In this document: positions 34,974 through 45,567 of the stretch, piece after piece
Numbering within the stretch: the first letter of the stretch is position 1
Layout: the number at the start of each line of letters is the position of its first letter
Program-made: the position numbers and the translations under genes
NCBI GenBank assembly: GCA_913031145.1
Contig: CAJWCO010000014.1
Span: forward strand, 1-58,589
DNA length: 58,589 nucleotides
Direction: 5' to 3'
Origin: an uncultured Cellvibrionales bacterium
GTDB lineage: Bacteria > Pseudomonadota > Gammaproteobacteria > Pseudomonadales > Porticoccaceae
The notes under the pieces: model-generated
What the model saw: only the letters and a program-made list of their open reading frames with translations
What the model was told of the DNA's origin: nothing
Databases searched by the model: none

Positions 34974-37898
34974 CTATACACTGACGGTCTTTAATCCCGA
35001 TTTTATGCCTAGATCCGCATTCGTAATGACTGACGTGACACCCTTGTTAGGCGCTAGATAGCTGGATGCTACTCGCTTCAAATCAGCCTTTGATACGCTC
35101 AGTATGCGTTGTCTAAAGTCTAGCTTTGAGGCTTTCCCGCGGCCATTGAGTTCATCATAAAAGGCCGAGATGGCCTCTCCAGCAGGCGAGGTGGGTTTGT
35201 CCAAGCTACTAATCACGCCCAGGATTGATTCTTCGATTTGGGCCGTTTCAAGTGGGCTTTCCACGAGCCAGGCAACCGACTCATCGAAATCGTTCAGCGT
35301 GCCCTCAATGCGGGGATCGCGGTAAGAGAAAAAACGAAATGCCCCAGACTGGCTATCTTGTGAGGCGCCACCGCCATAGGCACCTCCTTGCTCGCGTATT
35401 TTACGATGTAAAAAACCATTGCGCAGTACGCCCCCTAAAACGGTGAGTGCGGCTGCATCTGGATGAGTAGATTCGACGGTAGGAAAAGCCTTTGCGCAAA
35501 AACTCACTTGCGTATTCGTGGTCCAGCAGACACTTTCTGGACTTAGCTCTGGCTGGTAATCGAACAGGTTGTCGTAGGGGTCGCATGTGAACGAGTGCCC
35601 ATCGGGTGAGAAGACCCTTTCTAACGCATCACTAAAGCCGTCGACCTTGTCTGTTTCCGACACTAACAAAAAGTGGCGGGGTTGCTGTTTGATAAGTTGA
35701 TGAATCCCTTTGAGTTGACTCGCAAGCTCCGCGAGGTGATCGGAATCGGCAATGCGCTGGTCGAGCGCCTTAATGCGTGAAAGCGCATTCAAACCGCCCC
35801 AGCGTTGACTTAAATGAGCACTCGGAGAGAGTGCACTCGCGGCAGAGGCCATGGCCAATGCGTGACCGTTACCGACCACAGACGATTCTTGTTGACTGCG
35901 GATTTGCGCTATTAACTCACGCAATCGAAGGGGTTCATCGAACCGCACTGTGTCGATGGATTCTTCTAACAGGGTGGTAATGGCCCCGTGATTACGCGCC
36001 AGTCCCTTTACGGCATACGTGATATTGCCGCGCAACACATTAAGGTCGGCTTTATCCGCGCGCACTGAAGCGGACGCAGAGAAACTGCCGACAACACTCG
36101 CCTGCCATCGTTGGGCTTCTTGATAGTCTCGGTGCCCGACGCCAAGTTGCGTGACGCAACGGCTGTATAGTGGCAATAAATCGAGCTGTGTTTCACTAAA
36201 CTCCGGAAATGGCAGAATGACGCGTTGGTAAACAAGACCGTTGGTTCCGGCACCAAACCGGGTGATGGGAACTCGTTTTGGCGCTCGCTCGAGTTTTTCT
36301 GCGTAGGTGATTTCTGCGGGAATATCGGCAATGCCAACTTTTGGTAAAATATCCATATTCTCTTTCGCTTCTTGCCGCACTTTTAGCGCTTTGGCCTGCA
36401 CAATAATGGCGTCTTTTTCGGCAGCACTGAGGCTTTGCTGTACATCCGCAAGGCGTTGCTTTTCTGTGCGCTCTCGTTGTGCGGCAAGCTCTGTGTCAGG
36501 TGCCATGACCAGACGTATTCGGTGGTTGTTATTTAACAGGAGGCGACGTGCCAGAGACTTAATAAACTCCGGATCTTGAATTTGAATCTGTAACTTATCC
36601 AGCACGGGTTCTAGATCAAGCAGCGCCATAGGGTCTCCGCGGTGGGTTGCGCTAGTGAGTGCGGTCAGTGCCAGGCTGAGTCCGAACGGGTAGCCGCCAG
36701 ACGATATTTCGCGCTGTTGCAATTCGAGTTGGTGCAAACTGGCGGCTACTTGCTCAAGTGGAACACCGTCATTGGCGACACTTTCGATAATGCCGAGCAC
36801 TGTCGCCTCGACGGCATCCGCTTGCATGGCCTCAGACCCTTCCAGGCCGCACGCGAAGCACAACTGTTTTTGCGAGTCTTCAAGGCCACACATTGGTGAT
36901 GGTGACGTTCCCAACTCAGAACTTTCAAGCGCCTGCATGAGGGGCGAGCCGCTGTTGTCCAGCAATACGCTGGTGAGAAGGCGAGCTTCCATGGTGGCTT
37001 CTAAGTCGGTTGAATCGCCGAGTAACCACGCCATCACAATGTGGGTTTTACGCTCGGTTGTTTCGTCTTTGTCCAGTGCATAAGTTTCAGAAAAATACTG
37101 AGGCTCGGCGAAACGTTGTTCATCCGCGACCGCAATATGGCAATCCAAGTGATCAAACTGCGTTAGCGCCAGATCTTGAAACTTACGCTGGTGCTCAGCT
37201 GCCGTGATGTCGCCATAGGTAAGAAAGATCGCATTGCTGGGGTGATAGTGCACGCGATAAAACTCGGAAAATTGTTCATACGTGAGATCGGGTATTGCCG
37301 CGGGATCACCCCCGCTATTGTAGTGATACGTATTGGTTGGGTAGAGGTACTTACTCAGCGTTTGCCAAAGTATCGAATTGATCGAACTCATAGCGCCTTT
37401 CATTTCATTGAACACGATTCCCTTAAAGGTGAGCGGCGATTCACTATTGTCTGCTTCAGCAAATTCTAATCGGTGTCCTTCCTGCGCGAAATCGAGGGGG
37501 TCTAAGCGTGCGAAAAATACTGAATCAAGATAGACATTGAGCAGGTTGTCAAAATCTTTTTTATTTTGCGTAGCAAACGGATATGCCGTCCAGTCGGAAC
37601 TGGTAAAAGCGTTCATGAAGGTATTTAGAGAACGCCGAATCATCATAAAAAACGGATCTCTGACGGGGTATTTGCGACTGCCACATAGGGCTGTATGCTC
37701 AAGGATATGCGCAACGCCCGTGGAGTCTTCAGGTACCGTGCGCAACGCCACCATGAAGACGTTTTCTTTGTTGTCTGCATGCAGGTGAATGTGCTGAGCA
37801 CCCGTCTTTGTATGCGTGTATTCCTCAAAGGTCACATTTAATGTCTTGATGGTTTGCGAGCGCTTCATTTCAAACGCGGGGTGTGCTTGGCTATGCAT
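34974..37898 (-). CDS. M16C zinc metallopeptidase, PreP-like
   Basis: A 974-residue insulinase-family peptidase. The inverted zinc motif HILEH is at residues 64-68, followed by the family hallmarks CGSRKYPVRDPFFMM and NAFTSSDWTAYPFATQN. The full length and the C-terminal REQGGAYGGGA substrate loop match the presequence-protease (PreP/Cym1) group, which degrades short unfolded peptides inside a closed two-half chamber. No signal peptide is seen, so it is probably cytoplasmic. Confidence 0.9.
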   Translation of the reverse strand: MHSQAHPAFEMKRSQTIKTLNVTFEEYTHTKTGAQHIHLHADNKENVFMVALRTVPEDSTGVAHILEHTALCGSRKYPVRDPFFMMIRRSLNTFMNAFTSSDWTAYPFATQNKKDFDNLLNVYLDSVFFARLDPLDFAQEGHRLEFAEADNSESPLTFKGIVFNEMKGAMSSINSILWQTLSKYLYPTNTYHYNSGGDPAAIPDLTYEQFSEFYRVHYHPSNAIFLTYGDITAAEHQRKFQDLALTQFDHLDCHIAVADEQRFAEPQYFSETYALDKDETTERKTHIVMAWLLGDSTDLEATMEARLLTSVLLDNSGSPLMQALESSELGTSPSPMCGLEDSQKQLCFACGLEGSEAMQADAVEATVLGIIESVANDGVPLEQVAASLHQLELQQREISSGGYPFGLSLALTALTSATHRGDPMALLDLEPVLDKLQIQIQDPEFIKSLARRLLLNNNHRIRLVMAPDTELAAQRERTEKQRLADVQQSLSAAEKDAIIVQAKALKVRQEAKENMDILPKVGIADIPAEITYAEKLERAPKRVPITRFGAGTNGLVYQRVILPFPEFSETQLDLLPLYSRCVTQLGVGHRDYQEAQRWQASVVGSFSASASVRADKADLNVLRGNITYAVKGLARNHGAITTLLEESIDTVRFDEPLRLRELIAQIRSQQESSVVGNGHALAMASAASALSPSAHLSQRWGGLNALSRIKALDQRIADSDHLAELASQLKGIHQLIKQQPRHFLLVSETDKVDGFSDALERVFSPDGHSFTCDPYDNLFDYQPELSPESVCWTTNTQVSFCAKAFPTVESTHPDAAALTVLGGVLRNGFLHRKIREQGGAYGGGASQDSQSGAFRFFSYRDPRIEGTLNDFDESVAWLVESPLETAQIEESILGVISSLDKPTSPAGEAISAFYDELNGRGKASKLDFRQRILSVSKADLKRVASSYLAPNKGVTSVITNADLGIKSGLKTVSV

Positions 37899-37970
37899 GG
37901 TCGGTTAGTGCTCCTGTGGCCGTGCTCAATAAATTGACTTAGGCCTGTGTTTACGCAAAAGATAGGGGAC

Positions 37971-39026
37971 TTAGTTTACGTTAAGTGCGCCTGCGGCGAC
38001 ACCCTCGTTGTGGTCCGCCGACGGCTTGCTCCTATGAAATTGACGGTATGCATTGGGTGTCATTCCCTCCCAGCGCTTGAATGCGCGATAAAACGTGCTG
38101 GCCTCTGAGAACCCTGTGAGGAAAACCACATCTGAAATATTCTCGTCGCTGCTAGCTAAAAGCTTTTTCGCGAGTGCGCGCCGACAGTGGTTTAGCTCAT
38201 GTTGAAAGGTGGTGCCCGCATTGTGCAACGCATAGCGTAAATGCCGAACCGGCATGTTGAGTGTTTTGGCGATCGAGTCGAGCGTTATCTGGCGTGTTTC
38301 AAGAGAGCCTCCCAGTGAATGTCGTAACGCTCGGATCAAGTCAAACTGTTGGAGTTTTGCGAGGTGCTTTTCGGCGGCGATCAGTTGTAAATTGACTAAC
38401 TCTGGTTGCGCATACATGGAACGATAGGTCAGTAAGTGCGGTGAGAAATACAGTCTTAGAGTTTCAGCGTTGAACTCGACGGGGCACTTAAAAATACGTG
38501 CGTATTCATCGAGTTCTGCGTTTGGGTGATGGTTAAAAGTGATTTTTATCGGCTTAAAATGACCATCGGTGACACTGTGAAATAAGCGGATCAAGCCGAT
38601 CGTCATGGCTTCTGCAAGGTGCGAAGTGGCGTATTCTGGGGCGTTGAATTGGTTGCTAATGTAGGGCGTGGATTCTTCGGCTAGGTCGCAGTGTAACGCA
38701 TCGCTGATCAATCGTTGGTAGTTACCCATGCGCCTCAAACCCTCGCCAAAAGTGGTGCTACTCAACAGCAAGTGCTCGAAAATCTGGCTCTTGTAGATGG
38801 GCATGTTCTCCCCCAGATGAAGACCGATACTCGGATCGTTGGAGAGTGCTTGCGCGGCAGCCCAAAACTCAGGTTGGGCCGCAAATTGTGTTCGAAGATG
38901 TGTATTGTAAAGCTTTTTTGGTTCGAGCCCGGCACAGCGCAACACGGCATCAGCGTCTACCCCCAAAGTGAGCAAGCCGTGATACGCCATACGCACGAGA
39001 GTTCCGGAATCTGTAAGATTTGACAT
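37971..39026 (-). CDS. AraC-family regulator (OruR/GbuR type)
   Basis: A 351-residue regulator with an N-terminal arabinose-binding-like AraC-N domain (about 20-200) and a C-terminal double helix-turn-helix ending ISDVVFLTGFSEASTFYRAFKRWEGMTPNAYR. It is divergent from the MaoC/acyl-CoA dehydrogenase pair, with 108 bases between the starts, so control of that fatty-acyl pathway is likely. The ligand is unknown. Confidence 0.85.
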   Translation of the reverse strand: MSNLTDSGTLVRMAYHGLLTLGVDADAVLRCAGLEPKKLYNTHLRTQFAAQPEFWAAAQALSNDPSIGLHLGENMPIYKSQIFEHLLLSSTTFGEGLRRMGNYQRLISDALHCDLAEESTPYISNQFNAPEYATSHLAEAMTIGLIRLFHSVTDGHFKPIKITFNHHPNAELDEYARIFKCPVEFNAETLRLYFSPHLLTYRSMYAQPELVNLQLIAAEKHLAKLQQFDLIRALRHSLGGSLETRQITLDSIAKTLNMPVRHLRYALHNAGTTFQHELNHCRRALAKKLLASSDENISDVVFLTGFSEASTFYRAFKRWEGMTPNAYRQFHRSKPSADHNEGVAAGALNVN

Positions 39027-39134
39027 GGGCGCGATAACTCCGACTTTGTGCTATCATACAGCATTGGCCGAAATGACAAAACGAAATCTTCTTGTGCCAA
39101 TGCGAGGCCGTGTCAAGGAGCGTAAACTACGAAT

Positions 39135-40034
39135 ATGTCGAGTTCAAAAAACCCTAAATCCAGCCCTTTTAATGCAGGTCACATGGTTCTTGATCATCTC
39201 CCCAGTATGCCTTTGCTTCTCTCGCAGGCGGTCTTTAAATCGGCAACGTTCCAACCCGGAGATAATCTGCCAAAGTTACGCACTGACGTTAGAAGTTTGG
39301 AGATAGATGCTGAGCACGTGCAAGAATACCGCAAGGTCTGTGGTTTTTCTGCTTCGCCATTGTTGCCGCCCACGTATTTCGCGATGTTTGGTTTTCCGTT
39401 GCTGCTAAAGATCATGGTGCATGATGATTTCCCTCTTCGAGTGATGGGTCTGGTGCATTTGCGCAACGAAATTTCAGTTTTCCGTTCACTGAATGTGACC
39501 GGGAATTTACAGATGTCGGCGGAACTGGGCGCGAGTACGATCACGCATGCCGGTTTGGAGTGGGATATTAATAGTGAGGTTTGTCTCGATGGTGAGCCCG
39601 TATGGGCCTGCAAATCGACGTTTCTCCACCGTTATAAGACAGGCCTTCCACGTCACCGAGTTCGGTCGACAAAACCTCGTAACACGCCTTTGTATTGGCG
39701 GATTAATGCTGGCACAGGGCGCCGTTATTCGCGTATTTCAGGCGATTACAACCCTATTCACTTGTCTGATATAACGGCAAAACTGTTTGGGTTTAAACAA
39801 TGCATTGCGCACGGCATGTGGACAAAAGCACGTTGTGTTGCGGCCATTGAGGACAACTTACCCCGTTGTGCGTATAACCTCAGCGTGGAGTTTAAGAGGC
39901 CCCTTTATTTGCCTTCTGGGGTCATGTTTTTTCAGCATCGAGAGACCGATGTACGGCATTTTTCTCTCGTTAACCAACTCACTGGCCACGCTCATTTGAG
40001 CGGTCAAATTCGGGAGCTAGACCATGGCGATTAG
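39135..40034 (+). CDS. MaoC-like (R)-enoyl-CoA hydratase
   Basis: A 299-residue two-part protein. The C-terminal half carries the hydratase motif YSRISGDYNPIHLSDITAKLFGFKQCIAHGM with the catalytic Asp and His. The N-terminal half looks like a non-catalytic hotdog. The enzyme would hydrate 2-enoyl-CoA. The closest Shine-Dalgarno (AAGGAG) is about 14 bases before the ATG, an unusually long spacing. It overlaps the next gene by 11 bases. Confidence 0.82.
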   Translation: MSSSKNPKSSPFNAGHMVLDHLPSMPLLLSQAVFKSATFQPGDNLPKLRTDVRSLEIDAEHVQEYRKVCGFSASPLLPPTYFAMFGFPLLLKIMVHDDFPLRVMGLVHLRNEISVFRSLNVTGNLQMSAELGASTITHAGLEWDINSEVCLDGEPVWACKSTFLHRYKTGLPRHRVRSTKPRNTPLYWRINAGTGRRYSRISGDYNPIHLSDITAKLFGFKQCIAHGMWTKARCVAAIEDNLPRCAYNLSVEFKRPLYLPSGVMFFQHRETDVRHFSLVNQLTGHAHLSGQIRELDHGD

Positions 40035-41835
40035 CTACAGTGCACCAGTCAAAGATCTGATGTTTTTATTTGATGATGTTATGGCCATGCAAGAAAACTT
40101 TGAGCATCTAAATGATGGAGAGTTGGCGACCCCAGATGTGGTGTCGGCAATCTTGTCCGAAGCGGGCAAGTTTTGTGAGAATGAATTGGCACCGCTTTAT
40201 CAAAGTGGTGATGAAGGCTGTATCTGGGACGCCGGCGTGGTAACCACGCCGACAGGATTTAAAGAAGCATATCGGAAATTTGTTGACGCGGGATGGACCA
40301 GCTTGAGCGGTGATCCAGCATACGGCGGGCAGGGGTTGCCGTCTTCGATCATGATCGCCGTCAATGAAATGTTAGCGACCTCCAACTGGGCTTGGTCAAT
40401 GTACCCAGGCTTGAGCGAGGGCGCGGTTGCCACGCTAGAGGCGCATGGCACTGAGGCGCAAAAAGATCAGTTCCTCGGCAAATTGATTAGTGGCGATTGG
40501 AGCGGCACTATGTGCTTGACTGAATCGCACTGCGGAACTGATTTGGGTCAGATGAAAACGCGCGCAGAACCCATGGATGACGGGAGTTACCGAATTAATG
40601 GGACAAAAATTTATATTTCGGCGGGCGAGCACGATTTGACCGATAACATTGTACATATTGTGCTTGCCAAAATACCCGACGGACCTTCTGGCACCAAAGG
40701 GATCTCACTTTTTATCATACCCAAGTATTTGGTTGCGGCCGATGGGTCGGTAGGGGAGCGCAACGGCGTTCAGTGTGGCTCGATCGAGAAAAAAATGGGC
40801 ATTCATGGCAACGCAACCTGCGTACTTCATTTTGAGGATGCGACAGGCTTTTTGATAGGCCGGCCGCATGACGGGATGCAGTCCATGTTTACCTACATGA
40901 ACGTTGCTCGAATTGGTACGGCTGCTCAAGGGGTTGCTGCCGCGGAATTATCGTACCAGGGCGCTTCAACCTACGCCAAAGAGCGCTTGGCGATGCGGTC
41001 ACTGTCGGGGGTGAAAAACCCTGATGGCCCTGCTGATCCGATTATTGTTCACCCCGATGTGCGTCGCATGCTGTTAACTCAGCGCGCGGTCGCCGAGGGT
41101 GGGCGCGCTATGGTGGTATACGCCAGTCGTTTTGCAGATATTTATCGGTCGGGTAAAACTGAAAAAGCGCGCACGGATGCAGAGGCGCGATTGGGGTTCT
41201 GTACGCCGATTTTAAAGGGATTTCTGACGGAGATGGGTTTTTACTCGGCTAATTTGGGCGTACAAGTTTTTGGCGGTCATGGCTATGTTAGAGAATGGGG
41301 GATGGAGCAAATTGTGCGTGACAGCAAAATATCCACCCTGTACGAGGGGACTACAGGTATTCAGGCAATTGATCTGATCGGCCGCAAGGTGCTGATGGAT
41401 AAGTTTTTCCAATTAAAGCTTTTCAGTAGCGATATCATGCAGTTTGCAGCCCAGTTTTTACCGTGGAAACGCGATCCACAATTTTCGGTTATGTGGAAAA
41501 AGGCTGCCAAGCTTGTATTACTCACGATGAAGTGGCGTTATTTGGCCATGCGTGTGGGCGCCCGTTCAAAGCGCAACCGCGACAATGCAGGCGCAGCATC
41601 CGTTGACTTCCTGATGTTTTCAGGGTACCTCTATATGGCGTTTATGTGGGCAAAAATGAGTCTAGAAGCCCATAAGCAGCTTGCCGAAGGACGCGGTGAT
41701 GCGGAGTTTTTAAAGGCGAAGATTCACACTGCGGATTTCTTTTTCGCAAAAATGTTGCCAGCTACGGATGCGTTGGGAAAACAAATTTTGGCACCGTTGG
41801 ACTCTGTGATGCAGATGCCCGAATCTTCATTTTAA
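40024..41835 (+). CDS. Acyl-CoA dehydrogenase
   Basis: A 603-residue FAD enzyme of the long acyl-CoA dehydrogenase group with a C-terminal extension. It shows MCLTESHCGTDLGQMKTRAEP, KIYISAGEHDL, the central GIHGNATCVLHFEDATG, the FAD-binding VQVFGGHGYVREWGMEQIVRD and the catalytic Glu441 in LYEGTTGIQ. It catalyses the first oxidation step of beta-oxidation and is translationally coupled to the MaoC hydratase gene. The pair is probably controlled by the divergent AraC regulator. Confidence 0.92.
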   Translation: MAISYSAPVKDLMFLFDDVMAMQENFEHLNDGELATPDVVSAILSEAGKFCENELAPLYQSGDEGCIWDAGVVTTPTGFKEAYRKFVDAGWTSLSGDPAYGGQGLPSSIMIAVNEMLATSNWAWSMYPGLSEGAVATLEAHGTEAQKDQFLGKLISGDWSGTMCLTESHCGTDLGQMKTRAEPMDDGSYRINGTKIYISAGEHDLTDNIVHIVLAKIPDGPSGTKGISLFIIPKYLVAADGSVGERNGVQCGSIEKKMGIHGNATCVLHFEDATGFLIGRPHDGMQSMFTYMNVARIGTAAQGVAAAELSYQGASTYAKERLAMRSLSGVKNPDGPADPIIVHPDVRRMLLTQRAVAEGGRAMVVYASRFADIYRSGKTEKARTDAEARLGFCTPILKGFLTEMGFYSANLGVQVFGGHGYVREWGMEQIVRDSKISTLYEGTTGIQAIDLIGRKVLMDKFFQLKLFSSDIMQFAAQFLPWKRDPQFSVMWKKAAKLVLLTMKWRYLAMRVGARSKRNRDNAGAASVDFLMFSGYLYMAFMWAKMSLEAHKQLAEGRGDAEFLKAKIHTADFFFAKMLPATDALGKQILAPLDSVMQMPESSF

Positions 41836-42060
41836 GGGGCGAATAGAGTACCGCTTTTTTTAGTGATAGGGCGGAGTAGCCCAGACACTCGATCATAGAG
41901 GCAGTCTCCTGAACGCAGCGCTGCCAAGGGTCGATGTGGCTAGTATGGTCGCTGTCACTGATAAAAAAGTGAGCCGTAAAATGCCGCGTCGTCTTGGTTA
42001 GTGGAGGATACATTCCGACATCAGCAGTGGTCTTTTTGATTTTTCTCATGAAATGCTACC

Positions 42061-42083
42061 AACTGCCCTATGCGCAGTTTTTT
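42061..42083 (+). terminator. Intrinsic terminator
   Basis: AACTGC (42061-42066) pairs perfectly with GCAGTT (42074-42079) over a 7-base loop and is followed by TTTT. It is 226 bases downstream of the acyl-CoA dehydrogenase stop on the same strand. Confidence 0.6.
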
Positions 42084-42516
42084 CTGTCTGGCGCTATTCG
42101 CGTAAGAGCGGCATCGCTCTGCTAACGTTAGCATAAAGCCCTTTCACTTGGAGTGCCAACAACGACCGTGGCGGTACGGTGGTTCTTGTGGCGCCAACTT
42201 GCGCTTGAATCCACTCGGTGTTAGGTGCTCGTCACGCGGATGTTCCATCACTTTCCCCGCGCTCAAAGGTGGCATCGATCAATGCTTCATGAATCTCATG
42301 AATCTTTTCAACGTAAGAGACAAGAATATTTTTGCTGACAGGTATGCGGTGTTCTGCCAAACCACTTTAGCGGCTTTAAATAATCTCGGTGCAGTGCCGG
42401 TGTGACAAGCCATGAGAATGACTATTTTTGCTATGCGTTTGGCTCTACAATAGCGTTAACGGGTGGCGCTCCGCAGCGCTTAGGAACAGTCGTATTGAAA
42501 CAACAACGGTGGTGCA
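42084..42516 (+). other. Gene-poor stretch with adjacent palindromes
   Basis: No gene is supported. AGAGCG-GCAT-CGCTCT (42105-42120) is followed at once by the perfect 12-base palindrome GCTAACGTTAGC (42121-42132). A hairpin GCGCT-CCGC-AGCGC lies near 42467-42480, shortly before smrA. The promoter of the downstream operon is probably here, but no clear -35/-10 pair is seen. Confidence 0.45.
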
Positions 42517-43158
42517 GTGGTGACGGATAAGTCAGCGCATGAAACGAAGGATCGAGTTGACCTGCAAACGGCGGTGAATGCAGATTTTGGGGCCATGTTG
42601 GGCGAGCCTGTGGAGCCCCTAGGCGATAAGGGAGCCATTTTTATCCCGACGACCCTGGAAAAAACCCCCGGCATGTTAGCCCGACAAGAGGCCGCTACGA
42701 AAGAGTTGCATGTGCATGCGAACGCGCTCGATAGTGGCAGTTACATTGCGCCACTGGATCCTTTGGACGTTTTGGAATTCTGCCGGCCGGGTGTTCAGCA
42801 CGGCGTATACAAAAATTTGCGCCTCGGTAAATACGATACACATGCGCGCCTCGACTTGCATCGACATACCGTTGAGCAGGCGCGGCACGCACTCTGGCGG
42901 TTTGCTGAGGAGTGCCGAGATCGGGCGGTTCGCTGTGCTCTGGTCACGCATGGCAAGGGCGAGGGTCGCAAGCATCCTGCAGTGCTGAAAAGTTGTGTTA
43001 ATCACTGGTTGCGGCAGCTGCCATATGTGTTGGCGTTTCACAGCGCGCAAAAACATCATGGGGGGTTGGGAGCAACCTATCTGCTGATTAAAAAGAGTGC
43101 CGATGCACGGCGCGAAACGGGTGAGAAAATTGAGCAAGCAAAACGTCATAGGGGTTGA
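42517..43158 (+). CDS. smrA: Smr-domain DNA endonuclease SmrA
   Basis: A 213-residue protein with a C-terminal Smr domain: LDLHRHTVEQAR at about 112-123, THGKGEGRKHPAVLK at 144-158 and the closing FHSAQKHHGGLGATYLLIKK. The N-terminal half is the SmrA-type extension. Smr domains nick DNA or bind branched nucleic acid. GTG codons at 42517 and 42520 are both possible starts. It precedes the lipid operon by 67 bases on the same strand. Confidence 0.88.
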   Translation: MVTDKSAHETKDRVDLQTAVNADFGAMLGEPVEPLGDKGAIFIPTTLEKTPGMLARQEAATKELHVHANALDSGSYIAPLDPLDVLEFCRPGVQHGVYKNLRLGKYDTHARLDLHRHTVEQARHALWRFAEECRDRAVRCALVTHGKGEGRKHPAVLKSCVNHWLRQLPYVLAFHSAQKHHGGLGATYLLIKKSADARRETGEKIEQAKRHRG

Positions 43159-43225
43159 ACATCATCGATACGTCGCCGCTTGGTAGTAAAAACCGGAGTG
43201 CCACTTAGAAAACTGGGGTCATATT

Positions 43226-44269
43226 TTGGGTCGTTGGGAAATTGAATTAACAGAACGTGGGTGGATACCGGATTCGGTTATTAGGATGGGTATTCGGCAT
43301 TTACTAAAAAAGCGATTAAAATCGATTTATGGCCGCTCAGTCGAAAGCGCCTGTGTAGAAAAAGAGCGCTTTATCGCCGCACAAAAAATTGCGCCTATTG
43401 CTCTGGAAACAGAGCGCGCTAATGTGCAACATTACGAGGTGCCCGCCGAGTTTTTTAATCGAGTTTTGGGCGAAAGGCTCAAGTACAGTTGTGGATTGTG
43501 GGTTGATGAAGATTGTGATTTAGATCGTTCTGAGCACTGCGCCTTAGAGGATACATGTCGCTTTGCGCGGCTGTCTAATGGCCAACAGATATTGGAGCTT
43601 GGATGTGGTTGGGGTTCATTGACCCTGTGGATGGCTGAACGGTATCCTGACAGCAAGATTACCGCCGTATCTAATTCGCAGTCGCAAGCGCAACATATTC
43701 GTGAGCACGCCCTGAACCGAGGTTTTGGAAATGTTGAAGTGATCACTTGCGACATGAATGATTTTGAAATAACGCACGCAAAGTTCGACCGTATTGTCTC
43801 GGTAGAGATGTTTGAACACATGCGCAATTATGATCGCTTGTACGGAAAGGTTGCTGATTGGCTAGCGCCCGGCGGGTTGTTTTTTAAGCACATTTTTGTG
43901 CATCGCAGTGCGCCTTATGCCTTCGAAGTTGTCGATAGTACTGACTGGATGAGCGAACACTTTTTCTCCGGCGGCATGATGCCGAGCGACGATTTGCCGG
44001 CTCGTTTTCAGCGCCACCTCGATCTTGTTGATCACCAAATATGGGATGGTCGTCACTATGAAAAAACCAGTAATGCATGGCTTGCAAAAATGGATGCCCA
44101 GCGCGCGTCAATGATGCAGCTTTTGGCAGACATTTATGGTGAAAAAAATGCACGCACGTGGTGGTGGCGTTGGCGCCTGTTTTTTATGGCGTGTGCTGAA
44201 TTATTTGGTTATCGCGATGGGCAGGAGTGGTGGGTATCACATTATTTGTTCGAAAAAAAAGCGCCATAA
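43226..44269 (+). CDS. Cyclopropane-synthase-like SAM methyltransferase (first copy)
   Basis: A 347-residue class I SAM-dependent methyltransferase with the cofactor loop [20 protein letters not shown] at about 122-141 and the CFA-superfamily pattern [25 protein letters not shown] and [11 protein letters not shown]. It lacks the N-terminal domain of true CFA synthases and resembles the shorter coclaurine-N-methyltransferase-like branch. TTG at 43226 is the only start that keeps the early residues. An ATG about 60 bases later is possible. It starts a run of six genes with gaps of 3 bases or less or overlaps. A lipid acyl chain is the likely substrate. Confidence 0.82.
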
Positions 44270-44995
44270 ATGAGGCTTCTTAGCTTGGCTGGCATGTCTG
44301 ACCAAGGAACCAGTCAAGATGATAGATCTCGTGGTTTCGATAGCTTCGCAGATGATTTCTTTAAGCACTTATGTGAGATTTTTCTGGTAGCACTTTGTTG
44401 TGTCAGTTTAGTTGGGCACGCCGACCAGCAGTCCCAGCAATGGAATTTCGATGTTTATCTGAATGATAAAAAGGTGGGATGGCACCGTTTTTTGCGGGTG
44501 TCAGATGGAGAGTTTGTGCGCATGACATCTGATGCGGACTTTGAGTTCACAGTTTTTTTAATTTATCGCGTTCACTATCGGCATCACTCAGTAGAATCGT
44601 GGCACGGAGACTGCCTCAAAACGATCTCAAGCAAGACGACAAGACGCAATCAGACATGGGAATTTTCGGGTGAACGGGTTGGGAACGTCTTCGCGATTGT
44701 ACAAAAGGGCATGGACGAAACCCTTCAATTACCGCCCTGTGTGGGGAGTTTTGCGTATTGGCATCCGGAATGGCTGGATCGGGCGTTTTTACTCAATAGT
44801 GAAAATGCTGATTACTTGCCGGCAACGCTCTCCCGGCAGAGCACGCAGACAGGTTACGGGTTAACCTTGAATGTACCCTCAGGTGAAATCGAATTGGAGT
44901 ATGATGACAAAGGAGACTGGTTGACGCTCAAATCGCGTATAAAGAAGGTGGGCGAGTTACGTTACCAGCGCGCGGCGAGTGAGGAACTGAAATGA
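44270..44995 (+). CDS. DUF6134-like exported protein
   Basis: A 241-residue protein whose ATG directly follows the previous stop. A hydrophobic segment at about 36-49 ([15 protein letters not shown]) reads as a signal peptide, preceded by an unusually long polar N terminus. The mature part is beta-rich, starting [19 protein letters not shown], and resembles DUF6134 proteins that occur beside CFA synthases. Function unknown, presumably in the periplasm with the lipocalin encoded next. Confidence 0.6.
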
Positions 44996-45564
44996 AGAAA
45001 TGCATAATGATCCCAATAGGGTTTTTGGCAGCGATCTTTATCGCTGGATGCAGTGCTCCGCAACCCATGCCCAGCATGGCGTCTGTGGACTTAGAGCGCT
45101 TTATGGGCGACTGGTATGTCGTCGCGAGTATTCCGACCTTCTTAGAGCGAAATGCCTATAACCCGATAGAGTCTTACCGTCTTGATACCGACGGAAGTAT
45201 TGCCACGACCTTTTCATTTAATGAAGGGGGTTTTAATGGCGAAAAGCGAACCTTTCACCCCCGCGGGTATGTGCGCGATGCACAAAGTAATGCGGTGTGG
45301 GGTATGCAATTTATCTGGCCAATTAAAGCAGACTATCGCATTGTGTTTGTTGATGAGCGTTATGAGTACACCTTAGTCGGACGAGAAAAGCGTGACTATG
45401 TGTGGATAATGGCACGCCACCCCAACGTTGATGAGAGCGTATTAAATGTACTGATGGACCGCGCTGTAGCGGTCGGTTATGAAAAAGAAAAGATTGTGCG
45501 AGCGCGTCATGTCGCGACAAAACGCGATGTTGTAGTAGAGCCTTTAGAGAAAAGTGATATTTAA
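44992..45564 (+). CDS. blc: Bacterial lipocalin (Blc-like lipoprotein)
   Basis: A 190-residue outer-membrane lipocalin. The lipobox is IAGC at about residue 20. The lipocalin motif [22 protein letters not shown] follows, then [20 protein letters not shown] and the C-terminal [13 protein letters not shown]. Blc binds lysophospholipids and fatty acids. It overlaps the upstream gene by four bases (ATGA) and belongs to the lipid operon, fitting transport or salvage of modified lipids. Confidence 0.9.
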
Positions 45565-45567
45565 AAA

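Noticed and set aside
37010-37788. Several plus-strand frames inside the M16C peptidase gene
   Set aside because: They are antisense shadows of a gene with clear catalytic motifs along its full length.
41762-42049. Minus-strand 95-residue frame after the acyl-CoA dehydrogenase gene
   Set aside because: It overlaps the 3' end of a solid gene, has no ribosome-binding site and resembles no known protein.
42148-42405. Plus-strand 85-residue frame
   Set aside because: Cysteine- and arginine-rich early composition typical of noncoding DNA, and no ribosome-binding site or family resemblance.
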